Part shown: positions 1 to 7,282 of the stretch, in pieces
Numbering within the stretch: position 1 is the first letter of the stretch
Layout of the letters: every line of letters begins with the position of its first letter
Source of the DNA: Pseudomonas putida NBRC 14164
GTDB lineage: Bacteria > Pseudomonadota > Gammaproteobacteria > Pseudomonadales > Pseudomonadaceae
DNA: 64,000 nt
Assembly (NCBI RefSeq): GCF_000412675.1
Contig: NC_021505.1
Span: 2,970,501 to 3,034,500, forward strand
Direction of reading: 5' to 3'
Notes under the pieces: model-generated
The model's input: only the letters and a program-made list of their open reading frames with translations
What the model was told of the DNA's origin: nothing
Database searches by the model: none
Position numbers and translations under genes: made by a program

Positions 1-270
1 CTAGCCCGGACGCTACACGAAGCACAGAGCGACGCCTTCCAGGCCCTTGCCGAGCGCAATGGCATTGCCGCCGAGCACCGCCACATGCGCATCGGCGACC
101 CGGCCAAAGCCCTGGCCGTGTTCATGGACAACAATGATATCGACGTACTGGTCATGGGCAGTTATCACCACCATGGCATCGGCTGGTTCATCGGCAGTAC
201 TGCCGAGCGGGTGTTGCATCGCTTGTCCAGCAGTGTGCTGGTGATTTCCCCCGAGCATTCCCAGGGGTGA
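1..270 (+). CDS. universal stress protein, C-terminal part (cut by window edge)
   Basis: The reading frame is open from the first base and ends at TGA 268-270, giving about 89 residues of a UspA-fold protein. The tail shows the usual UspA pattern: a core strand (DVLVMGSYHHHG), a loop resembling the ATP-binding G-S-T segment (IGSTAERVLH) and a last strand (SSSVLVISP). The loop resembles the ATP-binding subfamily; a regulatory stress role is known for the family only. A second, complete Usp gene follows at 504. The N-terminus lies outside the window. Confidence 0.85.
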   Translation, partial: LARTLHEAQSDAFQALAERNGIAAEHRHMRIGDPAKALAVFMDNNDIDVLVMGSYHHHGIGWFIGSTAERVLHRLSSSVLVISPEHSQG

Positions 271-505
271 GGTACAAGGCCCGCAGGTCCAGTTCGTGGA
301 CTATCTCGCTGACATCGCCGCCCAGGTACCGTGAGCTGAACCCCAGCCCCTTGGTCAGCCGGTGCATGGCGTAATTGTTCGCCAGGTCCCTGGAAATCAT
401 CCACTCATAGCCACTGCTCCGGGCCGCGCCGAGCAGGGACCGCAGCAAGCGCGCACCCAGGCCTTTGCGCTGCCAGTCCTCACGAAAGCTACGGAGGTTC
501 ATCAT
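268..505 (-). pseudogene. GNAT acetyltransferase remnant
   Basis: On the minus strand about 79 codons translate to the C-terminal half of a GNAT domain. It has an acetyl-CoA loop (WQRKGLGARLLRSLL) and the following helix and strand (NYAMHRLTKGLGF). The N-terminal half is missing, because the frame begins where the next Usp gene has its Shine-Dalgarno sequence. The frame also has no stop at the expected end and runs on antisense through the UspA tail. The fold resembles the intact GNAT gene at 2928-3497. I read it as a decayed acetyltransferase. It could be a short expressed protein, but I see no convincing start. Confidence 0.55.
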
Positions 506-1430
506 GGGTCAGTTTCGACAATTGCTGGTGCTGCTTACTGAAGTCGATCCCCATTCAGCCGCACTGCGCAGTGGGCTGGCGCTGGCGCATGTCAGCGGTG
601 CCAGCGTGCATGTGCTGGGGTTGTTCGAGCCGAGCGAGGAGCACCTGCTGCGCGAAGAGCGCCTGAACGAGGCTGATATCAAACGCCAGTACGACCACTA
701 CTGCGTGCAACTGCGGGCGCTGGCCGAACGGCACCCCGGCACCGGTGTGACACTGACGGTCGACAGCCTTGCCGCCGACGATATCCGCAGCGAGGCCATC
801 CCCTACATCAGCGAACTGCAGCCGGACCTGGTGATCAAGGACAGCGAATCCGCGTCGGCCCTGGCGCGGCTGTTCGGTACCCCGCTGGACAGTGCGCTGA
901 TGCGAGGTTTCAAGGGGCTCACCCTCTTCGTGCCCAAAGCGGCCGTTTCATTGCCTCGGCGCGTTCTGGTCGCCGTGGATACCTGTTTCAGCGAGACGCC
1001 AGAGGTTCAGGAACGGTTCAATCGAGGGCTGATTCGCGTCGCCCAGGCGTTGGCACTGCAGTGCGATGCTGCGTTGCATCTGCTGTCGGCCTACAACCTG
1101 GCCGGTGTGTTCGCCGCGGACATGAACGTCACCGAGGCGTGGATTGACGAGCTGCGCGCGGCGCTGCAGGAACCCTTCAACGCCTTGGCAGAGGCAGAAG
1201 GTGTGGCGCCGGACCGCCGACACTTCGTGGAGGGCGGCTCGGTGCAGGTGATTCGCGAACAGGTCGTGGCCCTTGAAGTCGACGCCGTGGTGATGGGCGT
1301 GGTGCAGCCCAAAGGGCTGGACAAGCTGCTGGGCGACACTACTGAACGCATGGTCGGCCATCCGCCGTGCAGTGTGCTCGCGGTCCATCCTCATGTGTTC
1401 GAAACCCAGGAGCCTTGGCCATGCAACTGA
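504..1430 (+). CDS. universal stress protein (tandem UspA, UspE-like)
   Basis: This 308-aa protein has the length of a double UspA protein. The first half begins GQFRQLLVLLTEVDPHS and the second RRVLVAVDTCFSE. The second half ends with a degenerate Usp nucleotide loop (VVMGVVQPKGLDKLLGDTTERMV). The ATG at 504 is chosen because GGAGG sits at 493-497; the in-frame ATG at 465 has no such site. The stop overlaps the next gene by 10 bases, so the two are co-transcribed. In Pseudomonas, tandem Usp proteins with an MBL-fold hydrolase and a GNAT protein are typical of oxygen-limitation regulons. That role is inferred from context here. Confidence 0.88.
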   Translation: MGQFRQLLVLLTEVDPHSAALRSGLALAHVSGASVHVLGLFEPSEEHLLREERLNEADIKRQYDHYCVQLRALAERHPGTGVTLTVDSLAADDIRSEAIPYISELQPDLVIKDSESASALARLFGTPLDSALMRGFKGLTLFVPKAAVSLPRRVLVAVDTCFSETPEVQERFNRGLIRVAQALALQCDAALHLLSAYNLAGVFAADMNVTEAWIDELRAALQEPFNALAEAEGVAPDRRHFVEGGSVQVIREQVVALEVDAVVMGVVQPKGLDKLLGDTTERMVGHPPCSVLAVHPHVFETQEPWPCN

Positions 1431-2788
1431 CCTTTCTCGGCGGCACCGGGACGGTGACCGGCAGCAAATTCCTGTTGACCCGCGACCGCACGCGGATCCT
1501 GGTGGACTGCGGGCTGTACCAGGGCTACAAGCAATTGCGCCTGCGCAACTGGGAACCCTTGCCTTCGGCACTGCGGGCGCTGGATGCAGTCGTGCTGACC
1601 CACGCCCATCTCGACCACAGTGGCTACCTTCCAGTATTGGCCAGGGAAGGCTATAGCGGACCGATCTATGCCACCCCGGCAACCTGCGCCCTGGCTGAAG
1701 TGCTCCTGCTCGACAGCGCGCGGCTGCAGGAGGAGCAGGCCGAACATGCCAATCGCCACGGTTATTCCAAGCACACCCCGGCGCGGCCGCTCTATACCGA
1801 GCAGGATGCCAAACAGGCGCTGGCACTATTGCGCCCGGTGGAGCTGCATCAGGGAACGCCGATTGCCGAAGGCATGGACCTGCTGCTGCGCACGGCTGGC
1901 CATATCCTGGGCGCGGCGACTGTGCAGATCAGTGCACAGGGCCAGACCTTGGTCTTCTCGGGTGACCTGGGCAGGCCGCAAGACCCGATCATGCGGGCAC
2001 CGGAGCTGGTCCGTACGGCGGATGTGCTGCTTGTGGAGTCCACCTACGGTGATCGCAAGCACCCGACAGAATCGACCGAGCAGTATCTGGCCCAGGTCAT
2101 CAACCAGACACTCCTGCGCCATGGCATCGTCCTGGTTCCTTCATTCGCTGTCGGGCGCGCCCAGCTGCTGATGTATTACCTCTACAAGCTCAAGCGTGAC
2201 CGGCTGATCCCGGATATCCCGGTGTACCTGAACAGCCCGATGGCCACCGATGCCACGGCCCTGTATCAGCAGTTTCGCAATCAACATCGGCTACCGGCGG
2301 CGGAGTGTGCGGCGATGTGCAAGGGCACACGGATCATCCGCACGGTCGATGAGTCCCGCCACCTTGACCAGCTGCGCGAGCCGGCGGTGATCATTGCCGC
2401 CAGTGGCATGGCCACCGGTGGTCGGGTGCTGCATCACCTGAAGGCGCTGGCCCCCAATCCGCGCAACAGCATCCTGTTCTCCGGTTTTCAGGCGGGAGGC
2501 ACGCGCGGGGCTGATATCGTCGCTGGCGCCCACAGCGTACGCCTGCAGGGCGAAGACGTGCCCATCCGGGCGCAGGTGCACGCCATGGAAAACCTCTCCG
2601 CCCACGCCGACGCCGACGAGATCATGGAGTGGTTGCGTGGTTTCACCCGGCCACCGCGGCAGACCTACGTCATTCATGGCGAGCCACACGCTGCCGACAC
2701 CTTGCGACGGCGCATCAGCCTGGAGCTGGGCTGGCAGGTGAGTGTGCCGGAATATCAGGAAACCGTTGCCATCGACCCGGTGCGCTGA
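1421..2788 (+). CDS. MBL-fold / beta-CASP RNA-specificity hydrolase (YsfA/Ysh1 type)
   Basis: This 455-aa protein matches beta-CASP metallo-beta-lactamases of the RNA-processing type. The zinc motif HAHLDHSG lies at residues 61-68. Further metal or active-site segments are TAGHILGAA, FSGDLG and LSAHADADE. The beta-CASP region has PSFAVGRAQ and ASGMATGGRVLHHLK, and the end resembles an RMMBL domain. Family members are exo- or endoribonucleases; the substrate here is unknown. ATG 1421 is chosen for its AGGAG at 1408-1412 and because residue 2 onward starts the first beta strand. It overlaps the Usp gene by 10 bases, implying translational coupling. Confidence 0.9.
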   Translation: MQLTFLGGTGTVTGSKFLLTRDRTRILVDCGLYQGYKQLRLRNWEPLPSALRALDAVVLTHAHLDHSGYLPVLAREGYSGPIYATPATCALAEVLLLDSARLQEEQAEHANRHGYSKHTPARPLYTEQDAKQALALLRPVELHQGTPIAEGMDLLLRTAGHILGAATVQISAQGQTLVFSGDLGRPQDPIMRAPELVRTADVLLVESTYGDRKHPTESTEQYLAQVINQTLLRHGIVLVPSFAVGRAQLLMYYLYKLKRDRLIPDIPVYLNSPMATDATALYQQFRNQHRLPAAECAAMCKGTRIIRTVDESRHLDQLREPAVIIAASGMATGGRVLHHLKALAPNPRNSILFSGFQAGGTRGADIVAGAHSVRLQGEDVPIRAQVHAMENLSAHADADEIMEWLRGFTRPPRQTYVIHGEPHAADTLRRRISLELGWQVSVPEYQETVAIDPVR

Positions 2789-2927
2789 ACCCGGCGCGGG
2801 AGGTAGTGTCGACCTGATACTGCTTGCCGCACAGTTTTTCCATCAATTTATTCGAAGGGCCGTTCAGGGGAAAACTCCCGTCGTCGCGCCGCCGCGCCTT
2901 GACCTGTCAGGGTGCGGCGGCCCTGGG

Positions 2928-3497
2928 TCAGATCAGGGAGAGCCGGTGGATGACCTGGCTGGGATCATTTGGGTCAGCGACGGTGGTGAACCCCGCCGCT
3001 TTGGCCAGCTCGCGCATCGCTTGGTTGGCTGCTGGGTCAACCGAATACATCTGCCGCAAGCCCTTGGCCCGCGCATGGTCGATCAGGTGGTTGAGCAGCA
3101 GGCGACCCAAGCCGTGGTGCTGCCAGCTGTCCATGACAGTAACGGCGCATTCGCATTCGTCCTTGCCGCTGGCGGTGGCGTAGCGGGAAATGCCCACTTC
3201 CTGCAATTCGCCATCCACGTGGGCGAGAGCGACGTAGGCTGCCTGGCGGTCCTGGTCGACCTTCATCAGCTGGTCGAGCATGGCTTTGCTGGGCTCTCTG
3301 AGCTGGCACAGGAAGCGGAAATGCCGCGACTCGGGCGACAGCCGTTCGATGAAGGCTTTTTCGCGTTCTCGGTCCTTGGCCTGCAGGGGCCTGATCAGCA
3401 CGTGAACGCCGTTTTCAAGGGCTTCGATCCAGTATTCACCCGAAGGTTTGGGAAACGAAGGGTTTGTGTGCACACGGGAAGTCTCGGCGGGCGCCAT
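2928..3497 (-). CDS. GNAT family N-acetyltransferase
   Basis: The 189-aa protein has one GNAT domain: an N-terminal strand (HVLIRPLQAKDRE), the acetyl-CoA pyrophosphate loop HHGLGRLLLNHL, and the following strand-helix (NQAMRELAKAAGF). An upstream GTG/ATG would add 30 residues. I chose ATG 3497 because GAGGA lies 8 bases before it and the extra residues look non-domain. An FNR/Anr-like box sits 64-77 bases upstream of the start (3561-3574). The substrate cannot be told; Anr-linked GNAT proteins of this shape in Pseudomonas include protein acetyltransferases, but that is only analogy. Confidence 0.86.
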   Translation of the reverse strand: MAPAETSRVHTNPSFPKPSGEYWIEALENGVHVLIRPLQAKDREREKAFIERLSPESRHFRFLCQLREPSKAMLDQLMKVDQDRQAAYVALAHVDGELQEVGISRYATASGKDECECAVTVMDSWQHHGLGRLLLNHLIDHARAKGLRQMYSVDPAANQAMRELAKAAGFTTVADPNDPSQVIHRLSLI

Positions 3498-3560
3498 GGC
3501 AATGTCCTCTGTGTTGAATGAACAAGGAAGGTCAGTTTCGGCAGCGGGCCTTGCCCTGAC

Positions 3561-3574
3561 TTGACAGTTGTCAA
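3561..3574. promoter_or_regulatory. FNR/Anr-type box (TTGAC-AGTT-GTCAA)
   Basis: The 14 bases fit the TTGAY-N4-RTCAA form of FNR/Anr/Dnr sites with perfect arms. It lies just upstream of the minus-strand GNAT gene. At the class II distance I do not see a good -10 box, so position supports regulation but the promoter geometry is not clear. Confidence 0.5.
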
Positions 3575-3697
3575 ATGCTTCACTCATGACCTGTCAAACC
3601 TGCAGGCGGTCGATGTGCTGCCTCGGCCTCTGATCGCCGCGAACCTGAACGAGGACCTGTTGGATGTGGTCCTCAATTCCCAAGTGGTTGATCAGCC

Positions 3698-4123
3698 CTA
3701 TTTGGCTTTCCAGTACTTCTGCATTTCCAGGAACAGGAACGAAGCGGTCCAGGTGATCATCACCAGGCCCGTCAGCGCCTGCAGGCCGGTGAGGTACTTG
3801 AGATGGCCGGTGGGGGCGATGTCGCCGAAGCCTATGGTGGTGTAGGTGGTGAAGGAAAAATATACGCAGTCCAGAAAGCTACCGTCGAAATTGCCGCTGA
3901 GCGTGCCCCAGCCCTCGGTATGGGCCATCAGGTAATAAGCCAGGGCGAAGCACCAGACCTCCACCGCGTGGGCCAGCAACGCCCCGAACACCCCTGCGAC
4001 GATACGGAACCGGCTCCACAGCCTGAGGCGCGGTAGCCAGTCATTCAGGCGCAGCAGGCATTCGTAATGAATTACCACCACCAGGATCACGATCAGCATG
4101 TTGATCAGAGTGACAGTGAACAT
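3698..4123 (-). CDS. two-TM potassium-type ion channel protein
   Basis: The 141-aa protein has an N-terminal membrane helix (LINMLIVILVVVIHYE), a second helix (FGALLAHAVEVWCFALAYYL), a pore loop with selectivity filter TTIGFGD, and a last helix (LTGLVMITWTASFLFLEM). This is the Ion_trans_2 (KcsA-like) layout, without a visible RCK domain. A frame extension of 18 residues upstream lacks hydrophobic character and runs into the preceding small ORF, so I start at ATG 4123, with only a weak GAG upstream. It starts 28 bases after the BON-like stub, probably in the same transcript from the Anr-type promoter near 4.3 kb. Confidence 0.85.
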   Translation of the reverse strand: MFTVTLINMLIVILVVVIHYECLLRLNDWLPRLRLWSRFRIVAGVFGALLAHAVEVWCFALAYYLMAHTEGWGTLSGNFDGSFLDCVYFSFTTYTTIGFGDIAPTGHLKYLTGLQALTGLVMITWTASFLFLEMQKYWKAK

Positions 4124-4151
4124 CGTCGTTACTCGGCACGGGGTTGCAGGG

Positions 4152-4238
4152 TCACGGCTGGCTGATGCTGGCGCCATTGATATCGGGATTGGATTCCAGC
4201 TCTTCGATTACAAGGTCCCGCAAATCGATGTCGTTCAT
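4152..4238 (-). CDS. 28-aa BON-domain-like stub
   Basis: ATG 4238 has GGAG 7 bases upstream and opens a frame that stops after 28 codons. The peptide (MNDIDLRDLVIEELE then NPDINGASI) resembles the start of BON-domain proteins, in which the first helix is followed by a short strand. The rest of the domain is missing. It could be a truncated gene whose translation initiation still feeds the channel gene downstream, or a genuine microprotein. Its well-formed ribosome site, together with an Anr-type promoter upstream, suggests that it is transcribed. Confidence 0.5.
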   Translation of the reverse strand: MNDIDLRDLVIEELESNPDINGASISQP

Positions 4239-4291
4239 GATGGGCTCCGTTTGCAGACCGAGAGTGGGGGCTGGAGTGCCCTGCGTCCTTG

Positions 4292-4333
4292 TTTCTACCC
4301 CCTGCACCGGGCGGGGCGATTGATAAAGGTCAA
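4292..4333 (-). promoter_or_regulatory. class II FNR/Anr-type promoter for the stub and ion channel genes
   Basis: TTGATAAAGGTCAA at 4320-4333 matches the FNR/Anr/Dnr consensus in 9 of 10 fixed bases (10 of 10 allowing R in the second arm). If its centre (4326.5) is at -41.5 on the minus strand, the start point falls at about 4285. The predicted -10 hexamer is then exactly TAGAAA (4297-4292), which has 4 of 6 consensus bases. This is the expected geometry for oxygen-responsive activation. Confidence 0.6.
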
Positions 4334-4357
4334 ACTCGGCGAACAGACGCTGCGCGG

Positions 4358-4371
4358 TTGACAAATGTCAG
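4358..4371. promoter_or_regulatory. second, weaker FNR/Anr-like box (TTGAC-AAAT-GTCAG)
   Basis: It matches TTGAY-N4-RTCAA in 9 of 10 positions and lies 38 bases upstream of the stronger box. It could be an accessory site or chance. Confidence 0.3.
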
Positions 4372-4520
4372 GCCTGCGCCTGCCAGCAGAGTCAGAGTGC
4401 TTCGTCGCGCCGGCCGTGGCGTATCACTTCAAGGCAGACGCTGCCTCGAAGGGCGGGACATGGCATTCGACGATATCCTGCGCCGCGACCTGCATTGACG
4501 AAAAAGGAAACAGAGCGCGG

Positions 4521-5738
4521 CTATAAGGTGCCGCTCAGCAGCCAACCGGACACGCCGCAGCCCAGGACAACCACCCATGCAGGCCACTTCCAGAACATCA
4601 GGGCCATCAAGGCGATCAGCGCCCATGCCAAGTCTGCTGGCTTGGCGATGGCGCTCGTCCACACCGGTTGGTACAAGGCAGCCAGCAGAAGCCCGACCAC
4701 GCCGGCGTTTACCCCGGCAAGCGCTGACTGGCTGCGGGCGCTGCGCCGCAGTGTTTCCCAGAAGGGAACCACACCGATCACCAACAGGAAGGAGGGGGTG
4801 AAAATGGCGAGAATGCCAACAGTCGCGCCCACCCAGCCGGATGGCTGCACGCTCATCGATGCGCCCAGAAAGGCTGCAAACGTGAAGAGTGGGCCCGGTA
4901 TGGCCTGCGCCATGCCATAACCAGCCAGAAAGGTGTCATTTGCGACCCAGCCGTGGGCTACTGTGGCCGACTCAAGCAACGGTAGAACCACATGCCCGCC
5001 GCCGAATACCAGTGAGCCTGCGCTATAAAAGGCGTTGACCATTGCCAGTGCTTGCGAGGGCCAGATGCGGGTCAATAGCGGCAAGCCGACCAACAAGACA
5101 AAGAACACTACCAGCGCAGCCAGCCCGGCCTTTCGGCTGACTGAAAACGGCAGCTCTTCCCCTGCAGGGGAGCCCGGAGGCTTGAGCAGGATCAAGCCTG
5201 TGATGGCCGACCCTGTGATCACGGCTATCTGCCCGATTGCGTTGGGCCACAGCAGCGCGGTACAGGCAGCGAACAGGGCGATGGTTACCCGCGCAACATC
5301 GGTGCAAAGGCTACGCGCCATGCCCCACACCGCCTGGGCCACCACGGCGACTGCGACGATTTTCAGGCCATGCAACAGGCCACTTGGGGCGCCACCTCCC
5401 CATGCCCCCAGGCCTTGAGCACACAGCGTCAACAGGAGGGCCGATGGCAATGTGAACCCTGCCCACGCGGCGACAGCGCCCGCGAACCCCGCCCGTGAAA
5501 GGCCCAGAGCAATGCCGACCTGGCTGCTGGCGGGGCCGGGGAGCAATTGGCACACGGCGACCAGCTCGGCATAACTGCGCTCACTGAGCCACCGGCGGCG
5601 CGCGACAAATGCTTCACGAAAGTAACCCAGATGCGCGATGGGGCCACCGAAAGACGTCAGCCCCAGGCGCAAGAACACCAGAAACACCGACCAGGCAGAG
5701 TCGCTGGGCTTCACGCCGCACTGAGTGTGTTCTGACAC
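4521..5738 (-). CDS. chrA: chromate transporter
   Basis: The 405-aa hydrophobic protein has two homologous halves, as in long-chain CHR-family transporters. The first half carries the FGGPIAHLGYFREAFV signature near residues 30-45 and QLLPGPASSQ near 64-73. The second half has the matching FGGGHVVLPLLE and QAIPGPLFTFAAFLG segments. ChrA proteins export chromate at the inner membrane. The start is GTG at 5738 with AAGGAG upstream in the promoter region shared with the divergent CHI-like gene. No chrB regulator is visible nearby. The family assignment is firm; the substrate is taken from the family. Confidence 0.93.
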   Translation of the reverse strand: MSEHTQCGVKPSDSAWSVFLVFLRLGLTSFGGPIAHLGYFREAFVARRRWLSERSYAELVAVCQLLPGPASSQVGIALGLSRAGFAGAVAAWAGFTLPSALLLTLCAQGLGAWGGGAPSGLLHGLKIVAVAVVAQAVWGMARSLCTDVARVTIALFAACTALLWPNAIGQIAVITGSAITGLILLKPPGSPAGEELPFSVSRKAGLAALVVFFVLLVGLPLLTRIWPSQALAMVNAFYSAGSLVFGGGHVVLPLLESATVAHGWVANDTFLAGYGMAQAIPGPLFTFAAFLGASMSVQPSGWVGATVGILAIFTPSFLLVIGVVPFWETLRRSARSQSALAGVNAGVVGLLLAALYQPVWTSAIAKPADLAWALIALMALMFWKWPAWVVVLGCGVSGWLLSGTL

Positions 5739-5847
5739 GGCAGGCTCCTTGGGCTAGTGACGCTGTAGTTTTTATAGTTGGGACAGCCTGCCATGAGGCC
5801 TGATCTGGCGCTGCGCATGAAAAACCTATGCAGTATTAACGCAATAT

Positions 5848-5873
5848 CTATACAAGATGCTATCGTTGTACAG
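5848..5873. promoter_or_regulatory. LitR/CarH-type operator dyad, CTATACAA-N10-TTGTACAG
   Basis: The two 8-base arms are inverted with one mismatch and a 10-base spacer, 25 bases before the ATG of the CHI-like gene. The same arm sequences recur at 13024-13049 and 13075-13100, in front of the converging operon of this cluster. MerR proteins of the LitR/CarH group bind TGTACA/TATACA-type repeats, and a regulator of this group is encoded at 13709. Confidence 0.65.
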
Positions 5874-5897
5874 TATTTACGCGTGATCGAGGTCAGT

Positions 5898-6425
5898 ATG
5901 GCGCACCGTGCTCGTTGGGCTTGCCTCTGTCTGCTACTGGCTGCCTTTTCGACGGTGGCGGACTGGAGGGCGGATCTTACTGGGGCGCAACGGCTTGGGA
6001 GTGGTGAGTTCACCTGGTTTGGTCTGCGTCTATATACAGCGCAATTATGGACGGCAGGGCAAGTTCATGATTGGAACCAGCCATTCGCCCTTGAGCTGCT
6101 CTACCACCGCTCCTTGTCCAGGGGCACCTTGGTACAGGCCAGCCTTGAGGAAATGCGCCGCCTCAACGGTAGCAGCATAACGCCGCAACAACGCACGGCG
6201 TGGACCCATGGGCTTGAAGAGGCATTCGTGGATGTGCACCCCGGCATGCGCATTACCGGCTTGTACCTGCCGGGGCAGGGCTGCCGCTTTTACGTCGACG
6301 GTAAATTCAGCCGCGAAATCGCCGACCCGGTCTTTGCCAAGGCGTTTTTTGCCATCTGGCTCGACCCCGGAGCCCGGGATACACAACTGCGCCAGCGCCT
6401 GCTTGGGCTGGCTGGTAACGACTGA
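5898..6425 (+). CDS. chalcone isomerase-like secreted protein
   Basis: The 175-aa protein begins with a signal peptide (WACLCLLLAAFSTVA) and continues as the chalcone isomerase-like domain common in proteobacteria: GEFTWFGLRLYTAQLW, LELLYHRSLSRGTL and FAKAFFAIWLDPGARD near the C-terminus. ATG 5898 is chosen for its GAGG 7 bases upstream; longer frames would place the operator dyad inside the coding region. It is the first gene of a five-gene plus-strand operon. Bacterial CHI-like proteins in such photolyase/cfa clusters have no settled function, but lipid binding is suspected for the fold. Confidence 0.85.
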   Translation: MAHRARWACLCLLLAAFSTVADWRADLTGAQRLGSGEFTWFGLRLYTAQLWTAGQVHDWNQPFALELLYHRSLSRGTLVQASLEEMRRLNGSSITPQQRTAWTHGLEEAFVDVHPGMRITGLYLPGQGCRFYVDGKFSREIADPVFAKAFFAIWLDPGARDTQLRQRLLGLAGND

Positions 6426-6435
6426 GGAACATGAC

Positions 6436-6972
6436 ATGTACAAAGTGCTGTTGCTGGTGTCGTGCCTGCTTCTGGGCAGCTGTGGCAATGTCGGTGTTGA
6501 GCACTATGCCCAGGAGCAACCGAAACTGGACCTGGCCGCATTCTTCTCGCGACCGGTGCAGGCCTGGGGGATGTTCCAGAAGTGTTCCGGCGAAGTGGTC
6601 AAGCGCTTCCACGTACGTATCGACAGCCGCCGCGAGGGTGAGCGGCTGATCCTCGACGAACATTTTCTCTACAGTGATGGCACTCGCCAGCAGCGTACAT
6701 GGACACTTGTGCCAGACGGCCCGGGGCGCTGGCGCGGTACCGCGGGGGACGTGATCGGCGAGGCGCGCGGCGAAGTGGCGGGTAACGCGCTGCGATGGCG
6801 GTACCAGCTGGACCTGCCAGTGGACGGGCGGCACTGGCAGGTAGACCTGGACGACTGGATGTACCTCATGGATGACGACACCCTGATCAACCGTTCAAGC
6901 ATGAGCAAGCTGGGCGTTGAAATCGGCCAGATCACCCTGTTCTTCCGCCGCCTGCCAGAGGGTACACCATGA
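6436..6972 (+). CDS. DUF3833 family lipoprotein
   Basis: The 178-aa protein starts with a lipoprotein signal whose lipobox LLGSC places the lipidated cysteine near residue 16. The rest fits DUF3833: PKLDLAAFFSRPVQAWGMFQ, a strand-rich middle with GRWRGTAGDVIGEARGEVAGN, and a conserved end (MDDDTLINRSSMSKLGVEIG). GAGG lies about 10 bases before ATG 6436. Its stop overlaps the next start by 4 bases (ATGA). It is lipocalin-like and probably acts at the envelope; the membership of the light cluster comes from gene order. Confidence 0.88.
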   Translation: MYKVLLLVSCLLLGSCGNVGVEHYAQEQPKLDLAAFFSRPVQAWGMFQKCSGEVVKRFHVRIDSRREGERLILDEHFLYSDGTRQQRTWTLVPDGPGRWRGTAGDVIGEARGEVAGNALRWRYQLDLPVDGRHWQVDLDDWMYLMDDDTLINRSSMSKLGVEIGQITLFFRRLPEGTP

Positions 6973-7274
6973 ACCTGATCGCGCTTACCCAGCTGGTCTC
7001 GACCGGCGAAGCAAAGGAACTTGAACTGCTGTCGCTGGAGGGTGGCTTCTACCTCCTGCGTGCGTTGACCGACGCCGGCCCTGTGACATTGAGCGATGCC
7101 CATGGGCAGCCCGTTCGCGTGCGCTCCACTACCGAGCTACGCCAGCTGTTGGCCGACCTGCCAACCGTGCCGTGCATGCTGGTACAGCAGGTGGTGCATG
7201 ATGAGATGTGCGGGCAACGTGACGGCCCCATTGCGCCGCTGCGCGTACCGGTAACGCTCACCAGCCAATGGTAG
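6969..7274 (+). CDS. DUF6482 family protein
   Basis: This 101-aa soluble protein has no signal sequence. It resembles a small pseudomonad family of uncharacterised proteins, with an N-terminal LELLSLEGGFYLLRAL segment and a middle that ends in RSTTELRQLLADL. Translation is coupled to the lipoprotein gene by ATGA. It sits directly before the photolyase gene. No catalytic motif is seen, so I assign no function. Confidence 0.75.
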   Translation: MNLIALTQLVSTGEAKELELLSLEGGFYLLRALTDAGPVTLSDAHGQPVRVRSTTELRQLLADLPTVPCMLVQQVVHDEMCGQRDGPIAPLRVPVTLTSQW

Positions 7275-7282
7275 CCTGAACG

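Noticed and set aside
2742..3521. Long plus-strand frame of 259 codons
   Set aside because: It is antisense to the GNAT gene, has no ribosome site and no recognisable domain; high GC makes such mirror frames common.
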